The notes under the pieces are model-generated. The model saw only the letters and a program-made list of their open reading frames with translations. It was not told the DNA's origin and ran no database searches. From Sweltsa coloradensis (lineage: Eukaryota; Arthropoda; Insecta; Plecoptera; Chloroperlidae), in contig JAMZAV010003262.1 in the NCBI GenBank assembly GCA_024449915.1, forward strand, positions 56,036 to 120,035: DNA of 64,000 bases, read 5' to 3'. Shown here piece after piece: positions 1-12,358 of the stretch; position 1 is the stretch's first letter; each line of letters opens with the position of its first letter. The translations under genes were made by a program, and so were the position numbers.

Positions 1-1853
1 CGCCATAAACATTGCATGTGATTACAACTGTGTGTTATTGCTAATAACTGACGAATGTATGCCCTAAATATTACAGATTTTTAACATTTATCGTAAATCA
101 ATCATAAAATGGAGACTGACTTAAGTTTTTTTTTATGTATCTGACAGATTCTAAGTACGGAAGACATGATTATTATTCAATATTTTTTCTAGAGTCAACT
201 TATGTAAAATGCTATGATGATCGTATGCGTAAGTATTTCATTCTTACGTAATTATACCAAGTGTCAAGTATATGTGACGGTAATTACTTTACTCATTTCA
301 TTTAGATTCAGGTAGGATGACCTTATGAGATTTTGTAAAAAATTGATAATACACATCGTTGAATAATTATTCTAAATGGCGAAACCGCATTGGAATCGAA
401 CGCTTATGTCAAAACACAAGGCATGCGCTTGAGTGTATGCATGTGATGACCTGTCTACCGCGCGGAGGCGTAAGTCTACGCAGAGTTCACTGGCCTGCAA
501 GGTCACGAGTGTATTGCGTATGGTTGTAGTATGTCTCAAGGCGTATGTACCTGACCTAGCCTTTATCAGCTGTCTTGTCATTCATAATTAACTGACTAGT
601 AATCTACTTGTTTTCATTGATAATCATTGTTGGCGAAAATTATGAATTTTATTGCCCGTAACCATTTTAAAAATAAAAAGTCTCCTTAGGCTCGATTGTT
701 TTATACTTTAACTGGGAAGTAGGTAACCCTCGACAATCAATATTTTTATGTTCTATATTGTAAATAATAACATGACTTGAAACTGAGTTTTAAACCGTAT
801 ATTACCTTAACTCCCGGTCACTGACTGTCACGATCTAGCTTTTACTTCATTCTCTAGAATTAAATTTTTTAATGACAAAAACCAAAGTTTCTAAACAAAA
901 TGTTATCAGACCACCAGCTATGCTATAGAAGCCCGTCTTGATTGGATCTTAACTAGTCTGTCACAGTAGATGCTTGGCTGAGTTACAACACAATGCACAA
1001 GGAAATCTTCGGTGTCGTGTGAAATCTCACGTGAAGTCAACTCGACTTGGCAAGGGTCATAGCGTTTATTTGCTTGAAATACCTTTTCTATTAAAACCTT
1101 AATAATGTTCATAACTTTCAGTGCGTGTATGCACACTATGTTGTTTTAGGGCACTCAAATGTACACTGTCGAGGAATGTGTTGCGTGTGCAAAATGTGCG
1201 AATCAGTCAGTGTGTTTGCATTGATTTCATTTGTGTACAACACCTACAAATATTAATGGCAACAATGACTGAAATTGAATTTATATTTTTACAAGACAAT
1301 AGTTAGTCGTGCAATCCAACGTGTGGACGTTAAATGTTTTATTGTTACGTTTGTGGGTATACGGCAACCACAGTAGTTCTAACACACTCGCACAATTTAT
1401 TTTGCTTGCTCGTCCCACTAAATCGCGATTATCCACATGTATTTAAGGCTAGTCTATCTGATTGCGATCTTACTTTCGGAGCTCAAATCTGTAGGGTTGT
1501 AGGTTAGACAAGATTTTATAAACATGATTTGTACAAACATCTTTATAGGCGTAGCCTTCGAGTGAGTAATTCATGCATTCTGTAGCGAGTACCATCAGAG
1601 CAGAACGATAAACATTACATGTTAGCCTGTTCCCCAAGCTAACTTCAAGCCGATGCAACCTACGAACTAACGGGCCGTTGATTCTCTATTTTCACAAAAA
1701 AAATGTTCTCATAAGGTCCGCCCACCTTGATCTTATCGGCATTCAGGCTAAGGATGTCCGCTCAAGTTAATATAATTATAGTGATCAACAATAATATACT
1801 AGTAAAAGACATATTCTGTCGGGGACTATCAAGTTATCACATTATTTTAATTA
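1..1853. other. No recognisable feature
   Basis: AT-rich sequence with only short frames (at most 72 codons). I see no splice-framed exon, RNA gene or repeat-family match here. The slightly GC-richer patch around 400-560 has no recognisable protein in any frame. Confidence 0.5.
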
Positions 1854-2493
1854 CTAGGAAGCTTCGCAAACGCTTTTTCAGGCGCGTTGTTGGATGAGCG
1901 TAATTTGTTAAAAACGGAAAAAGCGTAAAATTGCGATTTTCATGAGAAATAATTTTTCGATTACGCTCAAATTGCACACGAATATATTAATTCATAAAAT
2001 TAAGGTTCCGTGAAAAAATTATTACAATCGGATATAGCATGTAGGTGTTATAAGTCGAAGACATTTTTTTAAATCGAAGAAAAGCGTAAAATTACGATTA
2101 TCACGAGAAATAATTTTTCGATTACGGTCAATATTCACCGAATATGTTAATTAATAAAATGAAGGTTTTGTGAAAACTCATTACAATCGGATTAAGCATA
2201 TTGTAGGTGTGATAAGTGGAAGAAATATTTTAAAAATCGAAAAAAATCGTAAATTGCAATTTTCACGAGAAATAATTTTTCGATTGCGCTCAAAAACGTG
2301 ACAGTTCTAAGTTCAGAGATTTCAAAGGCCTCCACAAAATTGCATCGCAATTAGAGTATTGGTTTATCCGGAATCGTGTTAACAAACACACAAAAAAAAT
2401 GCAAACAGAAAAAAAGAAGAAAAAAAACATTCCGGATTTTTTTCTCCAGTGTAGTAAAATGGAATCTTCGCTTCGCTCGCTACGCTCATCCAA
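1854..2493 (+). mobile_element. Helitron-like non-autonomous element, family D1
   Basis: Starts at CTAGGAAGCTTCGC and ends at CGCTCATCCAA. The motif TTGGATGAGCG lies about 30 nt inside the 5' end and recurs inverted at the very 3' end (asymmetric terminal inverted repeat). The interior holds about two and a half direct copies of a ~150-bp module (near 1918, 2068 and 2230) rich in AAATCG and CGTAAAATTGCG. Near 2335-2395 is the core shared with the other families, then a CACA/CAAA tract. The 3' end is preceded by CTTCGCTTCGCTCGCTACG. The flanks are A on the left and T on the right. It encodes no protein. Closest copies are at 7889-8690, 8847-9655 and 24607-25246. An ordinary MITE is the alternative, but the offset 5' repeat argues against it. 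Confidence 0.7.
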
Positions 2494-2669
2494 TAACGTG
2501 GGTCCTGTCGCCATTACACAAAGTTTTTAAATGGTACCCAACACGAAACATTTGTTTAGTTGAAATGTTGGACGTAACTATGTAATAAAATGATTTTAAT
2601 TATTTAATTGAGCCTTGTTAACTTGTCGTTATACAAAATATTTTCAAGATAGCCAGCACTATTTTCTAG

Positions 2670-3077
2670 TTGGCCGTTGTTTGGAAGAAACGCAAATCGA
2701 CTGCATCTCGGTTTGTTGTGGAAAACAGGAATTCACTGTATCCAGCAATTCAGCCAATAATGTTATATGAAACGAAGGCTAGAAATAAAGAAGGTAAGGC
2801 GAAGCGATATTTTGATGAAATGAAAGCTACACAATTGGAAATACATAACAAAAAATCATCGTTTTGTCCTGAAGAAGCTTTTCATTTTGTCTGTAAAATA
2901 AAGGTATTAAATAAGATTGGAACCTGTCTCCCACAGGGAATTGCAAGAGGTTTAATGAAAAAGTATATTTTCAATCACATTGACAGTTTAGAACAAGTCA
3001 TGAATATTTGTACTTCAAGACGTACAAGAGCCACTCACTTATCCATTAGTTCATTCCAGAATCAGTTTATTCCATAA
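2670..3077 (+). CDS. Possible terminal exon, 135 codons, unknown protein
   Basis: The frame opens directly behind a stop codon (TAG) that is also the AG of an acceptor-like tract, CTATTTTCTAG. It therefore has no upstream ATG in frame and would be read as an exon entered by splicing. It runs 135 codons to TAA, with AATAAA about 45 nt further on (near 3124). The peptide is lysine/arginine-rich and hydrophilic, for example KARNKEGKAKRYFDE and CTLPQG-like short motifs; I see no family signature, signal peptide or membrane segment. In DNA of this composition about one chance frame of this length is expected per window, so the acceptor and poly(A) context are the only real support. An internal ATG at 2761 would give a shorter product. 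Function unknown. Confidence 0.25.
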   Translation: MAVVWKKRKSTASRFVVENRNSLYPAIQPIMLYETKARNKEGKAKRYFDEMKATQLEIHNKKSSFCPEEAFHFVCKIKVLNKIGTCLPQGIARGLMKKYIFNHIDSLEQVMNICTSRRTRATHLSISSFQNQFIP

Positions 3078-4303
3078 TTCGAAATGTATACGCAATTCTG
3101 CATTCAAAAATGTTGTCTTAGCAAATAAAACCTTGACAACTTTTTTATTCCAGTGCTGCTAAGTTATATTATGTTTTCAACTGTGCTTTTAATGTTAGAA
3201 GGTTTCATGCTTTAAACAGTATTAGCACGGAAAGTGTCAGACTTCCATTGTCAAAGAGAACTCAATTAAGACTTTGATGGATGAACAATATTCTTAATAA
3301 TATTCTGACGTTTCCTATAGAATATGACATTAGCAGATGCTACACGTTTTCACTGAGACAATTACGTTGTGTATTGATTTTCCTCGTCTCACTCAAACTA
3401 GGCTCCAGATCACAATGCTTTGTATGAGTTTTAGCTGGCTCTCCAAATTCATTAATCCTTATTGTTTCGCGGGAACCGTTGTGACGATATTCATGATTGC
3501 TTTTCCTACCTAGGACTAGCGATAATCTAACCTCTATTACATGCGAGAATTTTTGGAAGGTCGCCTTTTGATTGCCCCTCTACCCCCCCCCCCCCCCCCA
3601 CGTCAGCCACCACATTACCGAAAATACAAGGTTTTGTCCAAGGTTTCCCTACGTCAAAACAAGAAGATGGGATCTAGTCCTTCGTTGCTTAAACACATAT
3701 CAATCTCACGAAGACGGAATTTTTTTCCCTGGGCGAGTTAATTTATGTACATGTTTTCATTTCTACTGTATGAGCAAGTTTTTACTAACAGTACTGTGTT
3801 CACATTTAAGTTCAAAATTAATTTATTAAATAACCTAATAAACTTTCGTTTATAATGCACTATGTTTGCCATCAGTGTTTATTTCAAATATATTTAGTTC
3901 TTATAAAACAGGTACAGCAACTAGGACGGGGCCACGTGTAGTGCTCGATGCAACGTTTAATATTTGATTTAAAGTTTAAAGATGTAAACATATTATCATT
4001 CGATAAAAGACGATCTTGGCAAAAAGGTTGTATGTCCACCAAAAGTATTAAAAAAATAGGCACAAAACAGTTGTAATGGAGTTAGTTGTAGTCTTCTGAG
4101 AAAACCAAAACAATGATTTAATATTTTTAAGTGTTTATGCAATGCATACTCCCTCTACTGTGACTTACATTAAATAATAATAAACGGTCATTAAAATTTG
4201 GGAAATTATTGTTTTTTATGACAGATGTTGTGTTGTGCAGTTTACATGCTAGGTGGTTTAGAAAAATCCACGACCTACAGATTTGATTCTTCTTTTTCAC
4301 GAT
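3078..4303. other. No recognisable feature; C-homopolymer
   Basis: Contains a C17 run at 3583-3599 and an AATAAA near 3124 that could serve the preceding frame. The short frames overlapping the C-run (3541-3829) read proline strings and are artefacts. Nothing else is supported. Confidence 0.5.
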
Positions 4304-4304
4304 T

Positions 4305-4352
<48 letters not shown>
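4304..4352. repeat. (TTTA)n microsatellite
   Basis: About twelve copies of TTTA. The sequence to its right (TTTAATATTAATACATTTTG...) could be a minus-strand LINE 3' end whose tail is this repeat, but no coding remnant supports that. Confidence 0.85.
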
Positions 4353-6006
4353 CTTTAATATTAATACATTTTGTATCATCTCTACTTGAATTCCTTGGTG
4401 ATTGCTGGCACTGTGAGTTGTTCTTCTTTAATTCCTTCACAAACATTTCTGTTTGACGCAAGCAAAGTGTAACCTTGTCAACAACATAGCAGAGATCTAA
4501 ACACGTCAAAGTAAACTTATCTCATCTGATGCAGTAGCACTTAGCAACCAAAATTATTCCTATAGAAACTAAGTAAGGGGCTTAGCACAATCATCGTCTA
4601 TATTATGTTTAAGATATATACATGTGACGGTATTCGTCGCATCTCTTTACCCACTTCTATGTGTAATTGAGCGTAAAATCAACGAAGGCAAACCAACAAA
4701 GTGTAGCAAGTTGAGACAGCGCGAACTGCTGTAGTGTGTAGTTCTTCTCTCGCAGTTGCTAGGAGAATTGTCCTCGCATCAGTTCATAAGCGAGGTTCAC
4801 ACCGTTGCGTTTCAAGGCGTAAGATAATTTTACTCTCGCATCTGGATGCTGGATGCTGCTCTTAACTGATTAAATAAACCTTATTGAAATATGTTAATCG
4901 AAATGAAGCATTATTTGATCATTCTGTATATTAATTTTTTTAGGTAAATAACTTTACTTGACTTTACTTAAAAAAACACCGTGCATATTCCTTTCCTTAA
5001 AACTTCATGTGGTTTGTTGTTTATTTTACCTGGAAGCCAACTTAGATTAATATTAATAGTTGATATTACGTTATTATTTACTACAATTCAGAATTACGTA
5101 CGTTTTGTTTCAATAAATACTTATTGTTTCAAAATATATGTTTTATTTATAATTTGATACCAGGCACAAAGTTTACGAAAAATGAGTTTGAAAGTAAATG
5201 GAACAGCTCAGTACATGTATAATACATACAATAACATGTATTATTGTAGTTAAATAATGAACAATATAAAAATATACAAATATCAGAACTTCAAGAAAAA
5301 ACAAGTCCTTATCATTGCACTTGGTGTGGGTGCAAAACGCTAAATCTACCATCCTTGTAGATACTGGTTTTGATGTCTGATTCAAAACCCAATATGTTCA
5401 CCTCAACTTCTGTTGCATAATGGGGGTTGTGTGTTTTTGAACTTGATGGGCATATTGCATTTTGCATAATCACACACAAGAGAACACGGGATTCACATAA
5501 TTGATATTGATTTTAATTTGTTTGGAAAATTATGTGATCAATTTCAGTAAAGTTTATTAGTTGGTTATATATGGAAATTGTTAAACACCACATTGATAAT
5601 ATCTATGCCCAGAGCAAGATTTGAGACTGTATCTCGGGCAACATGATTTAGCAGTCCTACTTAATGGCTTGCCAATACTATGGCTCTAATTGGTATATAA
5701 AACATATCGTATTTCTTGTCACGTATTACGAAGATTATTACACCTTGAAAACGAATATTGACCAGAAGAATTGCATATTAAAATATGCTTTTTATATTCA
5801 CGTTAAAATGCATGTAAATCATATATCTTACACTTTCAAGTGAGACTATACTTAATTTTTAAATGGCCTAGGTTCAATACAATACAAGTTAATTATTTGA
5901 AGTTGATTAAACCTATATTCGATTCCCACAAAAATAAATAACGAGATTTCGACATCATAATAATTAAAAGTAATATTATTAAAGCATCGTTTATAAAGGA
6001 AGTGTA
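4353..6006. other. No recognisable feature
   Basis: AT-rich DNA with one short minus-strand frame (5173-5385) that looks fortuitous. I see no exon, RNA gene or family match up to the inverted-repeat element that starts at 6007. Confidence 0.5.
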
Positions 6007-7450
6007 CCCGGCACCTCCACCAAAATTTAAAAAATAAATTTTAATCAGGCATATTTATATTGTATTTAGTTCTATTATAATAGCATTGTAAATTTAATAC
6101 AAAAGTTTAAAATAAACAGTCACGCTGCTCCTGTGTATCAGCCGTACTCTTGGTATTCGAAGAAATATAGAAACATAAAAAATAAATTACATAACTTCCT
6201 GCTTGTTTGCCTATTAGTCTTCTGCAAGCAAACAACTTTAAAAATCTAGACAATGTTGGTATTTCATTTTGTAAAAGGCATGTTTTATTTTACTTTGTAT
6301 CTGTTGGTAACGTCGCACTCTACTACCAGATCAGAATGGGGGGGGGGGCTCTTGCAGTCTTTGAATAACCTGCAGAGCCCCCCAGTCTAACCCCAGACGG
6401 TCTATGCTGCTTGTCACCAAAGAGAATAATACATAAGTTCGCAGAAAATTCTTTTACGGCTTAGACACACAACGGTTATTAACCTCTGTAACGGAAAAAT
6501 GATGTTTTATCTTCCTCAAATATATTTTGAAAATTCTTTCTTTTATTCTGCAGCATTCAAAATTGACACGTAAAAATTCGTCATGGAAATACAATATAAG
6601 TGAAAATAATAAATAAGCAATGGTTTTTCATATTGTGATGTCTTGACCAGTACATTCAGTTTATTTATATGGGATTGTCTTCAATAATATAGAGTGAATA
6701 GAATATTTATATAATTTAGTTTCAGACTTTATTTTGTGTTACTGATAAAGTAATCAATACTTTATAAATCATCAATTCATCGTGTAGGTAATTAATTGTA
6801 CATTACCATTATATTATTAACTTTTTATTTATAGAGCTAGTTATTGTTGTTATGTGTTAACCAAATGTATGTTTACTGAAATGTTTATGTTCTACTGTTT
6901 TCATTACGTTTTGTGTTTTTACAATATGATTTTAAATTTATTATGTCCTAGTACCTCAATGTAAAATGGCAGCAATGCTGTATTTGAGTGAACCAATAAA
7001 TAAATAAATAAATGTTATTCATCCGCAGATATTTAAAAGAATGAAATGCACTCACATTGAATAAGTTAGTTGTTTGTTCGTTCAAATTATGTTTGTGCTT
7101 ATTTGTTAGTGTTGTTGTTTGTTTGAAATTATATATATATTTTTAAGAAAAGTTTAAATGAATAAAAATTGTACAGTTGATAATATATACGGTTGTTTTT
7201 GTTGGCGCCATGAAGGTGCTGTGCTAACATGTGCTTGTGCTGTGCTGCATGGTGGAAACGAGTTTCTAGCAGCACTTCCGTGACGTCACAGCCAAGATGG
7301 CAGCGCCCACAAATCTCTACTAAAACTACCGTATAGGGACAATATATTTGTTTATTTGAACTTTTACGTTGGCGTGGGTTTATAATTTACAATCGATTAA
7401 CTTGTTGCTGATGTAACAATAATTTTTCAAGTTTTGGTGGAGGTGCCGGG
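6007..7450. mobile_element. 1.44-kb element with perfect 19-bp inverted ends (family F)
   Basis: CCCGGCACCTCCACCAAAA at 6007-6025 is exactly inverted at 7432-7450. The interval has no transposase-like frame, so it would be a non-autonomous (MITE-like) DNA element. A third copy of the right-hand end lies at 40140-40158, which supports a repeat family rather than chance. No clear target-site duplication is visible (TGTA on the left, TCGA on the right). The interior includes a LINE-like tail (6841-7013) and a GC-rich stretch at 7203-7310 with partly inverted GGCGCC-ATG and GATGGC-AGCGCC motifs that may be a nested element. A G11 run sits at 6338-6348. Confidence 0.5.
6841..7013 (+). mobile_element. 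Probable 5'-truncated LINE 3' end
   Basis: A T/A-rich stretch that reads like a LINE 3' untranslated region, ending GAGTGAACCAATAAATAAATA with a five-copy AAAT tail. No coding remnant precedes it. It lies inside the family F element, so it would be a nested insertion or part of that element. Confidence 0.4.
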
Positions 7451-7888
7451 TCGAAATCCAATTTAAAACATTACTTTTTATTATTTTTATGTCGAACATT
7501 CGATATTATTATCGTTCATTCTTCTTGAATTCTTCTTGTAGCTCGTTGCTTAACCAGATACTACCCTTCGTTTATCTACAATAATTGCGTAATTTTTGTT
7601 TCGTAAAAGCAGTTGGTTATCATATAACTCGCAATAGAAATAGGCGTTAGTAGGGTAAATAAGAGTGTATATACACAACGAGATTTACAATGTCATACAT
7701 AACCTCAAAATGTGCAGTGATTTATATAAGGGGTCTACTTTTTCTCAATTGGAGAGTTGTTTTCCAGAACAATTTTTCACAGTCAAAATTACAAATTATT
7801 TCAAAATGTAATTAAATAGTAATATATGTGTTATAATTTACATTGTGTTTAAATGTGAATTTAATAAGTGGAAAAGATTAAGGCATTA
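7451..7888. other. No recognisable feature
   Basis: AT-rich spacer between the family F right end and the first of two minus-strand D1 elements. Nothing supported. Confidence 0.5.
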
Positions 7889-7969
7889 TTGGATGAGCGT
7901 AGCGAGCGTAGCGAGCGAAGCGAAGATTCCATTTCACTACACTGGAGAAAAAAATCCGGAATGTTTTTT

Positions 7970-8007
<38 letters not shown>

Positions 8008-8690
8008 GTATTTTTGTGTGTTTGTTAACACGATTCCGGCTAAACCGATACTCCGATTGCGATGAAATTTTATGGAGGCCTTCGAAATCTCTGAACTTAG
8101 AACTGCCACGTTTTTGAGCGCAATCGGGAAAATTTTTCTTATAAAAAACGCAATTTTACGATTTTTTTCGATTTTTAAAAAAATTCTTTGACTTATAACA
8201 CTTACATGCTTTATCCGATTGTAATGATTTTTTAACAGAACCTTAATTTTATGAATTAAGATATTCGTGTGAAATTTGAGCTTAATCGAAAATTATTTCT
8301 TATGAAAATCGAAATTTTACGGGTTTTTTCTTTTTTAAAACAATTCTTTGACATATAACACCTACATGCTTTATCCTATTGTAATGATTTTTTTATAGAA
8401 CCTTAATTTCATGAATTAATATACTCGTGTAAAATTTGAGCGCAATTGAATAATTATTTCTTATGAAAATTGCAATTTTACGATTTTTTTCTTTTTTAAA
8501 ATTACGTAAAAATTACGATTTATTAAAAAAATTAAGTTAATTTTTAATTTAATTTAATTTAATTAAAAAAAAATCTTCGAATAAGTAATGATTTTTTCAC
8601 AGAACAATAGAAAATCCGCGTAACTCAATGCAGCTCAATGCACCAATTACGCTCATCCAACAACGCGGCGGGACTTAAGCGTTTTCCTAG
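7889..8690 (-). mobile_element. Helitron-like non-autonomous element, family D1
   Basis: Minus-strand copy. Its 5' end is at 8690 (CTAGGAAAACGCTTAAGTCC) and its 3' end at 7889 (CGCTCATCCAA). The offset TTGGATGAGCG near the 5' end is inverted at the 3' end. The ~150-bp AAATCG-rich module is repeated through 8110-8520, and the core near 8035-8075 is followed by a long polypyrimidine tract (7965-8008, T/C only on the plus strand). The frames reported across 7845-8117 are this element, not genes. 157 bp of unrelated DNA separates it from the next, closely similar copy in the same orientation. Confidence 0.7.
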
Positions 8691-8846
8691 TTATATTGAG
8701 ATAACACGTTGTTTTAGCTCGAGTCCGTGAGAGTGTACTCGATCACCTATTCTGAAGCAATTCTCAGTTTGTAATGACGTATCCAAAACTTCAGTGGAAT
8801 GTGAAGTATTTACGCAACAGTTCGTCATGAACTCGCGTGTAAATTA

Positions 8847-9655
8847 TTGGATGAGCGTAGCGAGCGTAGCGAGCGAAGCGAAGATTCCATTTCACTACAC
8901 TGGAGAAAAAAATCCGGAATGTTTTTGTTTGTTTTTTTTTCTGTATTTTTGTGTGTTTGTTAACACGATTCCGGCTAAACCGATACTCCGATTGCGATGA
9001 AATTTTATGGAGGCCTTCGAAATCTCTGAACTTAGAACTGCCACGTTTTTGAGCGCAATCGGGAAATTTTTTTCTCATAAAAAACGCAATTTTACGATTT
9101 TTTTCGATTTTTAAAAAATTTCTTAGACTTATAACACCTACATGCTTTATCCGATTGTAATGATTTTTTCACAGAACTTTAATTATATGAATTAAGATAT
9201 TCGTGTGAAATTTGAGCATAATCGAAAAATTATTTCTCATGAAAATCGTAATTTTACGGGTTTTTTCTTTTTTAAAACAATTCTTTGACTTATAACACCT
9301 ACATGCTTTATCCTATTGTAATGATTTTTTTACAGAACCTTCATTTCATGAATTAATTTATTCGTGTTAAATTTGAGCGCAATCGAATAATTATTTCTTA
9401 TGAAAATTGCAATTTTACTATTTTTTTCTTTTTTAAAAATTTCGATTAATTAAAAAATTAAGTTAATTTTTTATTTAATTTAGTTTAATTAAAAAAATTA
9501 GGTTAATTTTTTATTTAATTTAATTTAATTTAAAAAAATCTTCGACTAAGTAATGAATTTTTCACAGAACAACAGAAAATCCGCGTAACACATGGCAGCT
9601 CAATGCACCATATACGCTCATCCAACAACGCGGCGGGACTTAAGCGTTTTCCTAG
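8847..9655 (-). mobile_element. Helitron-like non-autonomous element, family D1
   Basis: Near-twin of the element at 7889-8690: the same terminal motifs (5' CTAGGAAAACGCTTAAG at 9655, 3' CGCTCATCCAA at 8847), the same internal modules and core, and the same 5' CCGCCGCGTTG segment. It differs by a shorter homopolymer tract (8929-8950) and by a local AT-rich repeat around 9425-9535. It has the same TTATTGG sequence at its 3' border as the first copy. Confidence 0.7.
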
Positions 9656-10127
9656 TACATAAGAACGCGAGAGTACGTTATCATAATCATCCTTAACTAG
9701 TGCTACGCTGACTTAATTTTATCTCCACACCAACCACGGATAGGAAACTATGTTGTCAATATGTGCGCGAGCTGGTTCCTATCTGCCATATAGATTCATT
9801 ATTGCCTTGCAATCGCTTTCAAGTTCAAGGCTTTCTTAACAATATCCATGTGTATTGTATACGCACTGCGTAGCAGATTAATCATAATATGAATCTCTAA
9901 CGTATCTGTAGGTCACATCATGACATTTGTAATCAATGCATTGACGAATCTGTTGATCTACGTAATAGAGAATTTGCATAAGTTCCAGATATCGGTAAAA
10001 GTATGTGCAATACGTAGATAATCGTCTAAAAATTATATAATCGATAATTTAAGGTTTTAAAAGTTAATCGTTCAATATCTATTGAGGGTCAAAGTTTGAC
10101 CTTTTAAATTTCCCGCACATTTATTTT
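9656..10127. other. No recognisable feature
   Basis: Spacer with no supported exon or repeat match, up to the inverted repeat arm at 10128. Confidence 0.5.
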
Positions 10128-10294
10128 AAAACGGCTGCCTACGTCACCAGCCTTCATGACGAACACGGCCGCCTAGATAAACAACAAAATTCCCTCCTTT
10201 CACCAAAGTCGTTGGTTCACTCAACAATGGCCAACAATAAACAATAGTTGATGTCCTTTACCAAGTTTTGTAATGAACATTGTGTTTCTACTTA

Positions 10295-10903
10295 CTAGGG
10301 AAACGCCAAAGTCGTTGTTAAACGAGTGAGTTAGCCAAGTGTTTTGACTTCTAAAACCAAACCGTCTGGTCACCTTACAGGAACTCACTCTGCTTGCCAC
10401 AATAATTATTTAAATTGAACATTCAAAATACGAATCGTATTCAAAACGTATTAGCGTGAAACATTAACAAATTTCCAAGATAAAACAAAATCACCTTTCT
10501 TTGTTTCCCATTTAACACCCCTCAAAAATAATATGTGGGTGTAAAAATATAAAAAAGTTAGAACTGACTGGTATCGAAACCCATCCATCCGTGCGGTAGG
10601 CTAAATGGTTACCACTAGGCCATGCAGGCCACGTCAACCTCGTCCCGCTAACTGCTACGAAACAAATGCCATTGATATTATTAAAAATCACATTTTTATT
10701 TATTGTAGGCTTAAATCGCAATTAATCAAGCTACTTTTGCTAACAGTTCTTAGTAAACACGTACCGGATGTCTGTTTAAAATTTCAGCGCAATCTGTTCA
10801 GCGGTTCGGCTGATTTTCGACGTACAGACAGACAGACAGAATCACAGAATGAGAGCCGTTTGAGTTGAATGGAGACACTCAGTTGCTCCGCTCCCTCGTT
10901 TAA
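10295..10903 (+). repeat. Array unit 1 (609 bp, short type)
   Basis: Lacks the palindromic half of module A. After GAGTGAGTTAGCC it runs into CTTCTAAAACC-AAACCGTCTGG and then module B. It is the close partner of unit 6. Its antisense tRNA-like block lies at about 10567-10632 and the CAGA tract at 10827-10840. Confidence 0.75.
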
Positions 10904-11678
10904 CTAGGGAAACGCCAAAGTCGTTGTTAAACGAGTGAGTGAGCCATATGTTGAGTACCCGGTAACGTTCTCTTCCCCCCCCTATCTAAGGCTTACCGTT
11001 AGGTCCTAATGCGCCACTCTAGCCTATAGGGGATGTGGGAGGAAAGTCAAATACTGGTCAGAACCAGCCACGGGTAGGGGGAGGAAATGGGTTTTTCATG
11101 TCATGGTCGTCATCGTTTGTTATCATCATCATCATGTTGTCTTGGCTATTGTCGTTGGGGTGGTGGTCAAGGTAAGGAGCAAGGGTCCCCGAAACGACTG
11201 CCAACTCACTCTGCAACAATAATTATTTAAATTAAACATTAAAAATGCAAATCGTGTTCAAAACGTATTAGCGTGAAACATTTAACAAATTTCTATGACA
11301 AAACAAAATCACCTAATTTTTATTTCCCATTTAACATCCCTCAAAAATAATATGGTGGTGTAAAAAAAAATATAAAAAAAGTTCTAATAAACGTGGTTCG
11401 AACCCCAACCCTCTGTGCGGTAGGCTCTATGCTTACCACTATGCCATAGCAGACACGTAGAGTATGTCCCGCTAGCTGCTATTTAAAGAAATCAGGGATT
11501 AAATCGGAATGGATCTAGCTGATTTTGTTAACAGTTCTCAGTAAACTCGTGCCGGATGTCTGTTTAAAATTTCAGCGCAATCTGATTTTCGACGTACAGA
11601 CAGACAGAATCACAGAATGAGAGCCGTTTGAGTTGAATGGAGACACTCAGTCGCTCCGCTCCCTCGTTTAATTACCAA
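10904..11678 (+). repeat. Array unit 2 (775 bp, with unique insert)
   Basis: The longest unit. It carries extra sequence at 10965-11210, including a short ATC repeat and GGGGTGGTGG. Part of it (TAATGCGCC-CTCTAGCCTAT) also occurs in the minus-strand copy at 38058-38337, so it is ancestral rather than a recent insertion. The GTTCAGCGGTTCGG part of the core is deleted here (near 11582). Confidence 0.75.
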
Positions 11679-12358
11679 CTAGGGAAACGCCAAAGTCGTT
11701 GTCAAACGAGTGAGTGAGCCAAGTGTTGAGTACCCGGGAACATCCCCTTTCCTCCCCTATACCTAAGGCTGGATCGAGCCCAGCATGGGGATTGATACCG
11801 AGTACTCAACACATGGCTCACTCACTCGTTTAACAACGAATTTGGCGTTTCCCTAGTTATTTAAATTGAACATTTAAAATGCGAATCGTGTTCAAAACGT
11901 ATTAGCGTAAAACATTAACAAATTTCCAAGATGAAACAAAATCACCTAATTTTTATTTCCCATTTAACACCCCTCAAAAATAATATGTGGATGTAAAAAT
12001 ATAAAAAAAGTTCGAACTAACGGGAATCGAACCCCAACCCTCCGTGCGGTAGGCTTAATGCTTACCACTGTGCCATGTAAGCCACGCAAATAACGTTCCG
12101 CTAGCTGCTACTAAACAAATGCTATCGATAATTTAAAAAATCACATTTTTATTTATTGTAGGCTTAAATCGCAATGAATCAAGCTGATTTTGTTAACAGT
12201 TCTCAGTATACTCGTACCGGATGTCTGTTTAAAATTTCAGCTTAATCTGTTCAGCGGTTCGGCTGATATTCGACGTACAGACAGACAGACAGACAGAATC
12301 ACAATGAGAGCCGTTTGAGTTGAATGGAGACACTCGGTCGCTCCGCTCCCTCGTTTAA
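11679..12358 (+). repeat. Array unit 3 (680 bp)
   Basis: Full A+B organisation: palindrome at 11679-11857, antisense tRNA-like block at about 12003-12085, CAGA tract at 12280-12297. The next unit follows seamlessly. Confidence 0.75.

Noticed and set aside
7845..9078. Overlapping frames of 65-95 codons on both strands
   Set aside because: They translate the D1 repeat ends and the homopolymer tract (KKKKRK or FFFF strings). The same frames recur in other copies.
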